Source of the DNA: Dermacentor variabilis
Taxonomy: Eukaryota > Arthropoda > Arachnida > Ixodida > Ixodidae
Direction of reading: 5' to 3'
DNA: 64,000 nucleotides
Assembly: GCF_050947875.1 (NCBI RefSeq)
Contig: NC_134571.1
Span: forward strand, 1,829,501 to 1,893,500
Shown: in pieces, positions 1 through 10,305 of the stretch
Layout of the letters: each line of letters starts with the position of its first letter
How positions within the stretch are numbered: position 1 is the stretch's first letter
Notes under the pieces: model-generated
What the model was told of the DNA's origin: nothing
Databases searched by the model: none
What the model saw: the letters and a program-made list of their open reading frames with translations, nothing else
Program-made: the position numbers and the translations under genes

Positions 1-26
1 AGGAAGAACGCAAGGTGGCGACAACC

Positions 27-368
27 ATGGCTTCCTCCACCTCGCCATTGTCGAGGCGCGCTGCCAGAACAGTAGTCCGCGAGGAGCAGCAGCCGCAGCT
101 GTCCTCACCTTCGGCACGGTCCTATGCCAGCGCGCTGAAGGTCCCCAGCCCGGCACCCAAGCCTCCGGTACCGACCCCTCGTGCCTCTCGCCGCCAGGAG
201 ACACAGGGTACTGCCGCGCCTCCTGCCCAGACTACCGTGGATGAGCTGGTAGCGAACCTGCTGCTCATCATGGAAGCAGTCAGCACCATGCTGCCAGCTG
301 ACCACCCGCTCCGACCTATCTGCCTGCAGGCAGTGGCTTGCCATCAGCCAGCCAACCACCATGGCTGA
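27..368 (+). CDS. C-terminal part of retrotransposon ORF1 (gag-like)
   Basis: This open frame enters from near the window edge; the first ATG in good context is at 27. The product is rich in Ser, Pro and Ala (low-complexity linker). It ends in a hydrophobic helical segment (LLLIMEAVSTMLP..HPLRP) like the C-terminal tail of ORF1 proteins in I/Jockey-type elements. The stop codon at 366-368 overlaps the ORF2 start (361) in the string ATGGCTGA. This is a common LINE arrangement for translational coupling. No zinc knuckles are visible, so the RNA-binding part probably lies upstream of the window. The assignment to ORF1 rests mainly on position. Confidence 0.6.
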   Translation: MASSTSPLSRRAARTVVREEQQPQLSSPSARSYASALKVPSPAPKPPVPTPRASRRQETQGTAAPPAQTTVDELVANLLLIMEAVSTMLPADHPLRPICLQAVACHQPANHHG

Positions 369-1436
369 TCAGCCAACAGCAAGGAAGGGTCGCCGCTGCC
401 CGAGTGTTCTCCAGTGGAACACTAACTCTCTGCGGCGGCGACACGCAGGCCTTTCCCTGCATCTCCTGCAGAGCGACTACGACGTGCTTGCTCTGCAGAA
501 GGTGTACGCGGTGGCCGAAGACCTGCGACTCCCGGGATACACCGGTTACTCAGGCGCCACCACCTGCACGAAACGCGGCTGCACGGACACGCCGTGCCTG
601 GACGACACCCACCAGCCCGGCAAGCCACGGACAGCCATCTACGTTCGGTGCAACCTCGCGCACGCTGTGGTTCCAGTGGCCGACGTCGCAGGAGGCCCTC
701 TGGAGTGTTGTGCTGTCACGGTGCGTCTCGGCGGCCGCACCGGCGGCCGGTGCGTCTCGGTAGCAAGCATATACATACGACCAGGAAAGTCATGGGACTC
801 CTCCATCCTTGTCCAGCTGGCTCTACGCCTCGGGAGGCAGGCAGTCCTGTGTGGCGACTTCAACGCCCACCACACAGACTGGGGAAGCCGCGCTGCTCCA
901 GCCGAGGCCGATGCCTCCGCGACGCCATCAGCAGAGCCGGGCTGGTGATCCTGAACAGCGGAGGACCCACCTATGTCCGCCGAGGGGTGAACTCAGCCAT
1001 CGATCTCTCCACAGAACAGTTCTCCTATTTCTGGGACACAACTCCGGGCACTTGGGGTTCGGACCACTTCCCCATTGTGGTCACCTCTGTGCATGGAAGG
1101 AAGCCAAAGACCAGAACTTTCAACGTCATAGACTGGTCTCTGTTTAGGAAGCAGTGTAGTGAGGCGACCGATCGTTGTCACTTTCTAGACGCCATCGCGG
1201 AGTGCGCCCAGGCGGCTACCGTTCAGTGCTCTGCCCCACCAGACACCCCTGCCCCGGATCTCCGCCTACTCAATATCCGTGCTTCCCGGCGCCGCGCGGA
1301 GCGCAGAGAAATTCGGACAGGGAAGGCAGAGCACTGGACTGAATACAGACGAGTGGACGCCTGCTGTAGAAGACAGGCCCGTCGTAGGAGGAACCAGAGC
1401 TGGGTGAGCCTGTGCTCCAGCATCAAGGACCGTTAA
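361..1436 (+). pseudogene. ORF2 apurinic-type endonuclease domain (broken)
   Basis: Near the start, the motif WNTNSLRRR matches the N-terminal strand of exonuclease-endonuclease-phosphatase (EEP) domains of LINEs. CGDFNAHHTDWG (about 850-885) is the catalytic GDFNAH block, and WGSDHFPI (about 1053-1075) is the C-terminal SDH block. The domain would nick target DNA to prime reverse transcription. It starts in the frame of 361 and must shift to the frame of 594 near 890-930. It ends at a TAA at 1434-1436 where the reverse transcriptase should follow, so at least two frame breaks disable it. Confidence 0.85.
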
Positions 1437-3044
1437 AGGGGCCCCCTAGCCTGGCGACTACTCAAGCCACTCACCGGCAAGAGGACGAGCCGTCAACCCG
1501 TCCTCGCTTGGCCATCTCGCTAGGAATCAGCGAAGAGGCCCTCGCGGAACCTCTGGAGGACCGGTTCGCCCCCTCCTGTCCCACAGAGTGCAGTCATCCT
1601 GCCGATCGGACACCCCCCTGCCCAGCTGCCCACTTGTCTACGCAGCTTCCACCCTGCTTGGACGTCCAGCCAGGTCGCTGCCCTCTGCCAAGAGCCACTT
1701 GCCCTGCACGAGCTCCAGGCGGCCCTGAAACGAGGGAAACGCCGCAGCGCACCAGGAGCAGACGGTGTAACGCCACAAATGCTCCGCAACCTGGCCGCCA
1801 GCGAGCAACAGCGCCTGCTTGAGTGCTTCAATGAGATCTTGCAGTCAGGGCAGGTGCCAGAGGCACGGCGCACAGCCATTGTGGCACCCATCCTCAAGGC
1901 CAGAAAACCGGCTAGGGAACTGTCATCCTATCGACCGGTCTCCCTCACCTCCGCTGCCTGCAAGATGATGGAGGCCATGGCCTTGGCACGACTGGACTGG
2001 GTGGCCCGTGCTCGCGGCTTCCTGGCAGACCAACAGACGGGCTTCCGGCGGCGGCGGTGCACTGCGGATTCCATCGCTGACATGGTGTCCACCCTGGAGG
2101 ACGCCAAGGCCGGCGGGGACCTCGTGATGCTCTTGCTGATCGACGTACAGGGTGCCTTCGACAGCCTCCCTCACGCAGTTGTCCAGCAGGGCCTGGACCT
2201 CCTCGGCATCTGTGGCAACCTGTGGGAGTTCCTCTCGTCGTTCCTGCACAATCGCACCCTCAGGGTACGTGTGGGTCGATCGAAGAGCACCCCCCGTCCA
2301 GTCGCTGCAGGCGTGCCACAGGGGTCAGTGGTGAGCCCTTTCCTTTTCAACCTTGCCTTTGCACGGTTGCCTGCTGCCATGCCGATCGACCCTCACTCCC
2401 CCGTGCAGTCCTCAATCTACACGGATGACATCGGCCTATGGGTGCGGGGACCACCGCAACATATCCGCAAGACACGTGCGGCCCTACAGAGAGCCCTGGA
2501 CACTGCGGCTGCCTACTTGTGCAGCATCGGCCTTACCATCTCGGCCAGGAAGACCGAGGCATTGCTGCTGCATCCCAGAGCAGCAGACCACCGCTCAGCT
2601 GCCCGGATGCGCCAGGAGGGCGTCCAGATCCCATGGAGCAAGCCATTCACGTACCTGGGGCTGCGCATTGACCATCGGCGACCTGGCTGCCCGCTACCAA
2701 TGCCCTGTGCGCCCAGACGCTTCGGGTCCGCAAGGCGATCTCACAGTTCCTTGCCCGTGGACATGGCTGTACCACCAGGTGGGCCCTGCAGCTCTTTGAA
2801 GCTGCAGCCACTTCACGGCTACTCTATGCCCTCCCTCTTGTGGCGCTGCCCCTACCCCGCCTGCGGAAACTGGAGCTGCGGCATCGGTCAGCAATACGGT
2901 TCTGTCTTGGCGTTCCCCGAACCTCACAAGTGGCCGCCACTCTTGCTGAGGCAGGTACCTGGCACCTGTCACTACTCTTCCTGCAACAAGGGTTACGACA
3001 CATTGATCGCCTACACCATGCCGCAGATGGTCAAGCACTCCTGA
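1437..3044 (+). pseudogene. ORF2 reverse transcriptase domain (broken)
   Basis: From 1779 the frame reads a non-LTR reverse transcriptase. The visible blocks are KARKPARELSSYRPVSLTS, QTGFRRRR, a VQGAFDSL block (A motif), GVPQGSVVSPFLFN (B motif) and YTDDIGLW. The last has the catalytic Asp pair in the usual [FY]xDD position. Upstream of 1779 the SAPGADGVT block lies in the same frame without an ATG, so 1779 is not a biological start. Coding sense shifts near 2690: the thumb region continues in the frame of 2840 and the annotated frame runs into noise up to 3044. The enzyme copies element RNA at the nicked target. Confidence 0.9.
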
Positions 3045-4162
3045 CCCGCCTACGCTCCCGGCTAGCATCACACATGGGACGGCTGTATGGCCTCTATAAG
3101 GAAGTCCTAGGGGACACACCTGCCAACGCCGTACAGCCTCGCCCACCACATCAACCACCAATCCCTATCTCGACGGAGCTACCAGGTGTATCAAAGAACC
3201 GTTCCCCAACATGTGCCCTACAGCAGACGGCAGCCTCTCTCCTCCAAGAGAGACTTGGGGACCACCTTCACATCTTCGTCGATGGATCCGTGATACCGGA
3301 GACGGGCTCATCCACAGCAGCCTGCGCTGCACCGGCCCTATAAAAGAGCAAGGTGTGCCGTCTCCCGGGATATGCAAGCTCTATCACAGCAGGACTCCAC
3401 GTTACTGTAGACCTACTGGCAGAGGACCTACCAATGACTCCGGCAGTAGTGACAGAGTCAGTGGTAGCTCCTCTGGTAGAGTAGTGACAGGTGCCAGGTA
3501 CCTGCCTCAGCAAGAGTGGCGGCCACTTTTGAGGTTCGGGGCTGCTTTGCCTGCACAGCCCTGAGAAGGCTAGCCTTGGGGTTGCACTGCTCTCCTCAAG
3601 ACTGGCGGCCCTTCAGGATGTAGGATGCTCACTATCCCTGCACTGGCTCCCGGCGCACGTAGGGATCCCGGGCAATGAAGAGGCAGACAGTCTCGCAAAG
3701 AGCGCCTACCACCCAAGCGTCCCCCTCAGCCCTGCTGTAATGGCCGCAGACTTCACAAGACACAGGCTGCGCCGGCACATCATCGCCTGCCATCCGTATA
3801 GACGGGTATCCCTGGGACGGCTTCCACGGCCTCTCCCACAGCACGGCCTCCCACGAAGGGATACCTCGTTGCTTCTCCGACTGCGGGTTGGCTGCTACTG
3901 GACGGCAGCCCGCCGGCACCGCCTTGGGAAAGCCACCTCGCCAGCCTGTGCATCCTGCGGTGACCCAGAGACTCTGGAGCACCTTCTGCTGGCCTGCCCT
4001 GCTCACCTGCAGCACCGGGGCCGACTTCTGCAGGAGTTCTCCCGCCTGGGGCTCCCATGTTCACGACAGGAAGACATCCTCTTCCCCAGTCGTAACCGGC
4101 TACCAGCCTTCCTAAGTGTCATCGAGTACCTCGGCTTGTCGGGGCTCGCGGCGAGACTCTAG
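2690..4162 (+). pseudogene. ORF2 C-terminus: thumb, RNase H and Cys-His knuckle (broken)
   Basis: The frame at 2840-3343 continues the reverse transcriptase thumb and begins RNase H with IFVDGS (the first catalytic Asp block). The RNase H C-terminal block LPAHVGIPGNEEAD appears near 3645-3686. The ORF at 3740-4162 then carries the terminal knuckle CASCGDPETLEHLLLACP, as in I-type elements. The central RNase H block with the third catalytic region (near 3478-3541) is replaced by an inverted copy of upstream element sequence, so RNase H cannot be functional. Confidence 0.85.
2915..3541. repeat. 64-bp inverted duplication inside the LINE ORF2
   Basis: Positions 2915-2978 and 3478-3541 are reverse complements with one mismatch seen in 64 bp. 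The first arm is in its proper coding context (thumb region). The second lies on the wrong strand where RNase H codons are expected. This is a local inverted duplication, template switch or assembly artefact. Confidence 0.9.
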
Positions 4163-4719
4163 GAAATTTCTTCAAAGACTAACGGCTATTCACCACCTCG
4201 GGCCTCCTGATCCGCCTAAACTTCGCTTTTGCTGGGCCGCCTCCGAAGGTCTATCACCCGTCCACTCCTCCGGTCGAAGCCACTGGGCCTTCCAGGCCGG
4301 GCTGCTCCGCTGCTGCCGTGGCTACTCTCTACCTTTCTCCCTCCTTCTATCTCCTTCACTCCCACATCATACCCCCTGCTGGCGCTGAGCCGTGCTCCCG
4401 CAAGGGTTGCAGAAGATAGTGCCAGCCTTTCCTCCTTTCCCTACAAGAACCACTTCTCTCTCATGTGAAACGCGCACTTTTGTCTTTTAGCACTCAAGAT
4501 ATTGATTATACGTGCAAAAGCTCAAGTTCTTTTTTTTATCAGTAACAAGGAAAGTCAGCGCTTGTGGTGTCGTCCTCTCGTCCCGTGCCTCGCCTACGTT
4601 TTGCGCTGTTAACAGCAAGACTGTAGAAGGTACAGCCAGCCGATAGTTTCTCAATAAGTACCCTAGAGGGAAATGTGGCGCTAGTGTCTATGGCGGCTCT
4701 CCTGAGCGTTGCCTCAACC

Positions 4720-5122
4720 AATGCCTCCTTTACTAGATGCTTGCCGCATAGAGTTTCCTACTAACTCTATGGCTTGCCGCGTCGCTATTCTTCTCATTGG
4801 AGCGGAGGTTCCCGTAGTTCAGGGTAGTCGCGGAGAGACGGCGCTCGCAACCGAGCCACTTCCTGTTGCGGAGGAAGTGACGATTACTAGGCTGGCGCGC
4901 GCTGGACCAATTGCTTGACGAGAGACCGCGGGTCCTGCCTCCGGCATCGCAACAGACGCCGCGAAAATCTCGGAGGCAGGGCTACATGATTTAGGTTTGC
5001 AGCGGCCACCGCAGCTAGCGCTCGCAGCCGACCCGGGTTAACCCGGGTGGGGAAGAGTAAGGAGGAAAGGGGCAGGAACCAGCTTCTTGGCTCACGCGGC
5101 AGGCATCTAGTAAAGGAGGCAA
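4720..5122. mobile_element. 403-bp MITE with ~25-bp TIRs and a 10-bp duplication
   Basis: The terminal inverted repeats share GCCTCCTTTACTAGATGC. The flanks are identical: tgcctcaacc at 4710-4719 and 5123-5132. The copy at 12874-14216 has the same sequence without this insertion, which confirms the empty site. A duplication of 9-10 bp points to a Mutator-like rather than P/hAT mechanism. There is no coding capacity. Confidence 0.8.
4747..4771. repeat. 25-bp CATAGAG palindrome with 8-bp duplication (footprint-like)
   Basis: The insert begins CATAGAGTTTCCTACTA (17 nt) and ends ACTCTATG. It is flanked by gcttgccg at 4739-4746 and 4772-4779. It contains only element termini. Confidence 0.85.
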
Positions 5123-5199
5123 TGCCTCAACCTACATGGGAATGATCAACGTTCTTAGACATATTTCAGTTTCACAGCTCCCTACGCGAGCCCACTGGC

Positions 5200-5700
5200 C
5201 GACGTGGCCGCAACGGGTGTCATTGAAACTACCGGCGCTGCAGTCGCGTCTTTCGTCATGCGCCGCGCATCGTTTGCACCAACTGGCCTGTATACGCGCT
5301 TATCCGTCGGTAAATGTAGTTTAGATGCGCAGTCTGAGTTTTGTGACAAACCGGCCGCGCGTAAGTGTCTGTGCACTATGGGCGCTGCAGTGACGTATCT
5401 CTCACGCAACGAGCGTCGTCTACTCCTGCGATGTCATCTCTGCGGTGGGTCGTTTTCCCCAACTGGCCTGTGCCGTTCGCTCTTTAACGACTGTGTTTTG
5501 GCTGCCAATCAATTATGTCGAGTACCGACATTAGCGTAACACGCAAAGCTTCGGTTGTCTGTCGCGAAGCAAACATAAGCATGTTTCGGTGGTGGTAGTT
5601 ATGTTCCGTGATGTTGAGCAGGTCGAGAAACTCATTGATTACCTGCTCAAACAATTGAATTTACAGTTTGCACTAAACTGTAGGGCTTCCATTAAAACGT
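5200..5700. other. Subterminal region of P-type element E, no gene seen
   Basis: GC-rich subterminal sequence with no convincing coding signal. Part of it (to about 5260) is the inverted counterpart of 12418-12532. Confidence 0.5.
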
Positions 5701-5703
5701 TAT

Positions 5704-5925
5704 TACACTGAGTTGGACGCATCTACACTGCCATGGCTTAAAGCGTACCTCAATCTTTGCATGGTGAGCCTTTCGTATTCCTTCTGCAGGATGTTTTGTG
5801 TTGAGTGCATCAAAGACGTCATTCATTGTCATTGTAAACGCTTCTGTTCCCTCCGAGTCTTGGAGGCTTTCAACGCTTTCTGCCCTGTATAACTGCAATC
5901 CAATAGCAGTACTACGGCTGAACAG
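5704..5925 (-). pseudogene. P-element transposase, exon with LQDSEGTEAF block
   Basis: Read on the minus strand, a splice acceptor (TTTCCACAG) precedes codons for LFSRSTAIGLQLYRAE. The block LQDSEGTEAFTMTMNDVFDALN follows. This is the conserved segment after the catalytic core in P/THAP9-like transposases (LKDSEGTxxF...FxMMNDLFDALNxR in relatives). It belongs to element E and follows the exon at 6240-6316 after a ~314-nt intron. The rest of the C-terminus is not evident downstream, so the copy is incomplete. Confidence 0.8.
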
Positions 5926-6239
5926 CTGTGGAAAGCAGACAAAGTGTAACAGTTCTAGTTGAAAAAAACTTACAAAGCAACAAAGAGCCACCTTCTATAT
6001 TTTCGCATATTACTATTTTTAATGGCTCACCTGTGCAGCGAGTCGCACGTTCATTCTCCGCATGTTTGTGGGGTTTACGTGCGCTGCTGAGAGCTTGAGG
6101 ACGACTTGAGATGATGTTTTCTTTCGCACTCATAGAGGAGTTGATAGTGGGCAAAGTTAATGCGGTAATCTCCAGCCTGAAAAAAGTTATCGACGCCAAT
6201 CAGCACAGGTTATATATGAAATAAACAACGCTAGCTCAC

Positions 6240-6316
6240 CTGTCTATATTTGTGCTTGAGCAAATGGTTGCGTACACACTTCAGGGCATGTGGCACATCA
6301 CGCAGGAAATAAAGGT
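6240..6316 (-). pseudogene. P-element transposase, exon with DVPHALKCVRN block
   Basis: On the minus strand this short exon reads YLYFLRDVPHALKCVRNHLL and ends in CAG followed by a GTGAGC donor at 6239. The DxPHLxKxxRN block is a hallmark of the P transposase RNase H-like core. It joins directly in frame to the core exon ending at 10306, once the RTE insertion and one 11-bp target duplication are discounted. That continuity shows that the RTE landed inside an exon. Confidence 0.85.
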
Positions 6317-6345
6317 ACGCGCGCTCATCATCATCATCAGCCTGG

Positions 6346-7228
6346 TTACGCCCACTGCAGGGCAAAGGCCGCTCCCATACTTCCCCAACTACCCCGGTCA
6401 TGTACTAATTGTGGCCATGTTGTCCCTGCAAACTTCTTAATCTCATCCGCCCACCTAACTTTCTGCCGCCCTCTGCTACGTTTTCCTTCCCTTGGAATCC
6501 ATTCCGTAACTCTTAATGACCATCGGTTATCTTTCCTCCTCATTACGTGTCCTGCCCATGCCCATTTCTTTTCTTGATTTCAACTAAGATATCATTAACT
6601 CGCGTTTGTTCCCTCACCCAATCTGCTCTTTTGTTATCCCTTAACGTTACACCTATCACTCTTCTTTCTATAGCTCGTTGCGTCGTCCTCAACTTAAGTA
6701 GAACCCTTTTCGTAAGCCTCCAGGTTTCTGCCCCGTACGTGAGTACTGGTAAGACACAGCTGTTATAAACTTTTCTCTCGAGGGATAATGGCAACCTGCT
6801 GTTCATGATCTGAATTAAATTATGGGGTTTTACGTGCCAAAACCACTTTCTGATTGTGAGGCACGCCGTAGTGGGGGGACTCCGGAAATTTCGACCACCT
6901 GGGGTTCTTTAACGTGCACCTAAATCTAAGCACACGGGTGTTTTCGCATTTCGCCCCCATCGAAATGCGGCCGCCGTGGCCGGGATTCGATCCCGCGACC
7001 TCGTGCTCAGTACCCGAAAACCATAGCCACTGAGCAACCACGGCGGGTGTTCATGATCTGAGAATGCCTGCCAAACGCACCCCAGCCAATTCTTATTCTT
7101 CTGATTATTTCAGTCTCATGATCCGGATCCGCAGTCGCTACCTGTCCTAAGTAGATGTATTCCCTTACCACTTCCAGTGCCTCACTACCTATCGTAAACT
7201 GCTGTTCTCTTCCGAGACTGTTAAACAT
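6346..7228 (-). pseudogene. RTE reverse transcriptase C-terminal region, split by a SINE
   Basis: On the minus strand 7228-7062 reads a YIYLGQVATADPDHETEIIRRI block. After the SINE it resumes (6806-6346) with SCVLPVLTYGAETW and then DNRWSLRVTEWIPREGKR, PQLVHDRGSW and a stop. These are the standard C-terminal blocks of arthropod RTE/BovB-like ORF2 proteins, of no known catalytic role. The segment joins the reverse transcriptase upstream after a frameshift near 7221. It is non-functional because of frameshifts and the SINE. Confidence 0.88.
6814..7048 (-). mobile_element. Ruka-like tRNA-derived SINE
   Basis: 235-bp insertion with a 13-bp target duplication gttcatgatctga (6801-6813 and 7049-7061). 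On the minus strand it starts with a tRNA-like head: A box in TGGTTGCTCAGTGGCTATGG, B box GGGATCGAATCCC. A body with a CCCCATAATTTAATT-type end follows. The arrangement resembles the Ruka SINE described from Rhipicephalus ticks (name recalled, not searched). RNA polymerase III would transcribe it and a LINE would mobilise it. Confidence 0.88.
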
Positions 7229-8226
7229 TAGTTTTCTGCAGATTAATTTTTAGACCCACCCTTCGGCTTTGCCTCTCCAGGTCAGTGAGCATGCATTGCA
7301 GTTGATACCCTGAGTTACTAAGCAAGGCAATATCATCGGCGAATCGCAAGTTACTAAGGTATTCTCCATTAACTCTTATCCCCAGTTCTTCCCAATCCAG
7401 GTCTCTGAATACCTCCTGTAAACACGCTGTGAATAGCATTGGAGAGATCGTATCTCCCTGCCTGATGCCTTTCTTTATTGGGATTTTGTTGCTTTCTTTA
7501 TGGAGGACTACGGTGGCTGTGGAGCCGCTATAGATATCTTTCAGTATATTTAAATTCGGCTCGTCTACACCCTGATTCCGCAATGCCTCCATGACTGCTG
7601 AGGTTTCGACTGAATCAAACGGTTTCTTGTAAACAATGAAACCTATATATAAAGGTTGGTTATATTCCGCACACTTTTCTATCACCTGATTGATAGTGTG
7701 AATATGGTATATTGTTGAGTAGCCTTTACGGAATCCTGCCTGGTCCTTTGGTTTACAGAAGTCTAAGGTGTTTCTGATTCTATTTGCAATTACCTTAGTA
7801 AATACTTTGTAGGCAACGGAGAGTATGCTGATCGGTCTATAATTTTTCAAGTCTTTAGCGTCCCCTTTCTTATGTATTAGGATTATATTAGCGTTTTTCC
7901 AAGATTCCGGTACGCTCGAAGTCATGAGGCATTGCATATACAGGGTGGCCAGTTTCTCTTGAACAATCTGCCCACCATCCTTCAACAAATCTGCTGTTAC
8001 CTGATCCTCCCCAGCTGCCTCCCCCTTTGCATAGCTCCCAAGGCTTTCTTTACTTCTTCCGGCGTTACCTGTAGGATTTCGAATTCCTCTAGACTATTCT
8101 CTCTTCCATTATCGTCGTGGGTGCCACTGGTACTGTATAAATCTCTATAGAACTTCTCAGCCACTTGAACTGCCTCATCCACATTAGTAATGATATTGCC
8201 GGCTTTGTCTCTTAACGCATACATCT
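7221..8226 (-). pseudogene. RTE reverse transcriptase domain
   Basis: On the minus strand the order is VAEKFYRDLY linker, then WKNANIILIHKKGD, NYRPISILS, AGFRKGYST, a degenerate A motif (FIVYKKPFDSVE, where the usual Asp is Val), GIRQGDTISPMLF and LRFADDIALLS (intact catalytic Asp pair). This is the RTE clade order and spacing. The frame of 7221-7988 is open for 255 residues. The linker lies in another frame (7997-8226), so a frameshift separates them. The altered A motif suggests loss of activity. Confidence 0.92.
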
Positions 8227-8640
8227 TGGGCAAACGTTGCCCAAAGGGCGAACGAAGAGTTGTTTTTTCTGCTCCCGACAAGCTCGGCAAGCTTTGCAGG
8301 CTGACTGACCCAAATGCCTTCCCTTTCGATAAGTGCAGAAAGCATCACCGAAAAAAGTTTGTCGAGTGTGTACACCGGGTGGTGTACAACCTCCCGCTTT
8401 CATGTGGGAAGAAATATATCGGACAAACTGGGCGTTGCCTCAATGATCGGCTCCGCGAACACAGCAACAATGTAAAAAACGGCTCAGGTGGTTTCTTGGC
8501 GATCCACTGTCGCGATCATGGGTGCAAGCCTCTTGAGGATCAATGCACGATTGTTTCCCGTGGCAAAATTTCGCACGAAGGCCGCATTGTGTCTAGATCG
8601 TCTGAAACTAGGCTTTTTGTGCTGTAGCAGGTATTGCTGC
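8227..8640 (+). pseudogene. Penelope-like element GIY-YIG endonuclease fragment
   Basis: Plus-strand frame with VVYNLPLSCGKKYIGQTGRC, then RLREHSNN and GGFLAIHC (about 8375-8520). This is the C-terminal GIY-YIG nuclease of Penelope-like retroelements, with the upstream C..HH linker (KCRKHHRKKF). The nuclease nicks target DNA for priming. The reverse transcriptase part is absent. It begins at the palindrome GGGCAAACGTTGCCC (8229-8243), exactly where the RTE sequence stops. Confidence 0.85.
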
Positions 8641-9486
8641 AATTTTTTAATTATAAAGTGCTACGCTGACTAGGTGTGGGGTGCAAACAAGGCGGACGGA
8701 TCCTGCGCATTTCATGTCTGTTCTAAATATTATGTTACACCTTCTACAAAATATGCCATATATGTCGAAATAATAAAGAGTGTTACCTGACAAATCTCTT
8801 GCAAAAAAGTTTCCTGATTCACCCCTTCGAACTCTCTGCTCTGACTTATAATATTGTTGCGGCCACATACATTTGTCATACGAACATCTCTGATGTTTGT
8901 TTTTATTTTACAGTGCAAGCATTTCCTCCAAGTAATGGTGAAATCGCTATGGGATATGGTAGCAATTTCAACGAAACCACCGCGTTATCGTGGCCCTCGG
9001 GGGCCTGATCAGCCCGCCGTCATCCAAGCACTGACCAACCTGCCCACCGACGTCAGCTCCCTGCCCTGAAACCCCTGGCCAGCCCACCGTCCTCGGCACC
9101 TTGCCCTATTCCTATCCTGAGAGCAGTGTCTGTAAATAAACTGTTTGAAGATAACCCAGCGTCACCCATCTAGGTACACGGAAAATGCCTGTTTGTGAAA
9201 ATTTATTAGCAAATAAACTGTCATAAACGTCAATTTCAGTATTCTTTTATAATTATTTGCAAGCATATATGACTTCTGCTTCTTGACATCTTTTTGTCGA
9301 GCTTTCCTAGCTACTATTGAGGAAGATGGTATGGGGGACAATAGCTACAAAAAATGCCGCTAGCAAAAGGTTTGCGGTAAGAATGTCTGCGTGCTCTAAA
9401 GCCAGCGTATCTAAAATATTCGTCATGCAAAGGGCATTGGCTCAAAGCTGGCATTAATAATGGCAACGATATGGCTCAACACTGGT
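8641..9486. other. Non-coding insert sequence inside RTE
   Basis: AT-rich then GC-rich sequence with two AATAAA-like stretches (about 9135 and 9213) and no supportable ORF. Part of the block that separates RTE endonuclease from reverse transcriptase. Confidence 0.5.
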
Positions 9487-9624
9487 CCTACGCTGGCAGC
9501 ACGATGGCTGCTGCATTGGCATAACATTGGTCCAATCTTGGCTTTAACGCTGCGTCCTACGCTGGCAGCACAATGGCTGCTGCATTGGCATAACGTTGGT
9601 CCAATCTTGGCTTTAACGCTGTGC
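9487..9624. repeat. Tandem repeat, 2 x 69 bp
   Basis: Units 9487-9555 and 9556-9624 differ at only a few bases. Shorter degenerate motifs (CCAGCATTGG, GGTCCAA) continue to about 9715, so this may be a fragment of a longer minisatellite. Confidence 0.85.
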
Positions 9625-9719
9625 CAGCATTGGATAGGGTTGCCCTTTGCCAATTGGTCCAACATTGGTACCAATTTCTGCCAGCATTGGGCCATGGTTG
9701 GACCATTGCTGGTGTGCTG

Positions 9720-10276
9720 CCTGGGTGAATTCCTCTATTTTCCCTCTTACCGCTAACTCATTTATCGGCTTCTTATGTACCAGTTTCTTCCGTTCACTCC
9801 TCAGGTCTAGGCTAATTCGAGTTCTTACCATCCTATGGTCACTGCAGCGCACATTGCTAAGCACGTCCACATCTTGTATGATGCCAGGGTTAGCGCAGAG
9901 TATGAAGTCTATTTCATTTCTAGTCTAGCCGTTCGGGTTCCTCCACGTCTACTTTCGGCTATGCCGCTTGCGGAAGAAGGTATCCATTATCCGCATATTA
10001 TTCTGTTCCGCAAACTCTACTAATAACTCTCCCCTGCTATTCCCTAGTGCCTATGCCATATTCCCCCACTGCCTTGTCTCCAGCCTCCTTCTTGCCTACC
10101 TTGGCATTGACGTCGCCCATCAGTATAGAGTATTTTGTTTTGACTTTACCAATCGCCGATTCCACGTCTTTATAGAAGCTTTCGACTTCCTGGTCATCAT
10201 GACTGGATGTAGGGGCGTAGACTTGTACAACCTTCATTTTGTACCTCTTATTAAGTTTCAGAACAAGACCTGCCAC
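9720..10276 (-). pseudogene. RTE endonuclease domain, partial
   Basis: On the minus strand: KVVQVYAPTSSHDDQEVE, then SILMGDVNAKVG (catalytic GDxNA block), FRKRHSRK, NEIDFILC and CSDHRMVR (catalytic SDH). This is the C-terminal two thirds of an apurinic-type endonuclease as in RTE. The N-terminal strand and first catalytic residues are missing because the copy is 5'-truncated at 10294. An internal stop and frameshifts are present near 9900-10030. Confidence 0.88.
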
Positions 10277-10305
10277 CCTCTCAGGCAGGCATGAACGCGC
10301 GCTCA

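Larger units (their letters stand above)
1..4490 (+). mobile_element. I-group non-LTR retrotransposon, decayed, 5' end outside window
   Basis: This is a degenerate LINE with the order gag-like ORF1 end, apurinic endonuclease, reverse transcriptase, RNase H and a C-terminal Cys-His knuckle. That order fits the RNase H-bearing I/R1/LOA group. ORF1 and ORF2 overlap by 8 nt, as in related elements. ORF2 is broken by several frameshifts and by an inverted duplication. The 3' untranslated part (about 4163-4490) is pyrimidine-rich; no clear poly-A tail or target duplication was identified. Confidence 0.85.
6328..10294 (-). mobile_element. RTE-type non-LTR retrotransposon, 5'-truncated
   Basis: Minus-strand element with an 11-bp target duplication, acgcgcgctca (6317-6327 and 10295-10305). 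It ends at 6328 in a (TGA)n-like microsatellite tail, typical of RTE 3' ends. The order is endonuclease (10276 to 9720), foreign insertion (about 9719 to 8227), reverse transcriptase and C-terminus (8226 to 6340). The endonuclease N-terminus is missing. A SINE is inserted at 6814-7048. Confidence 0.9.
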
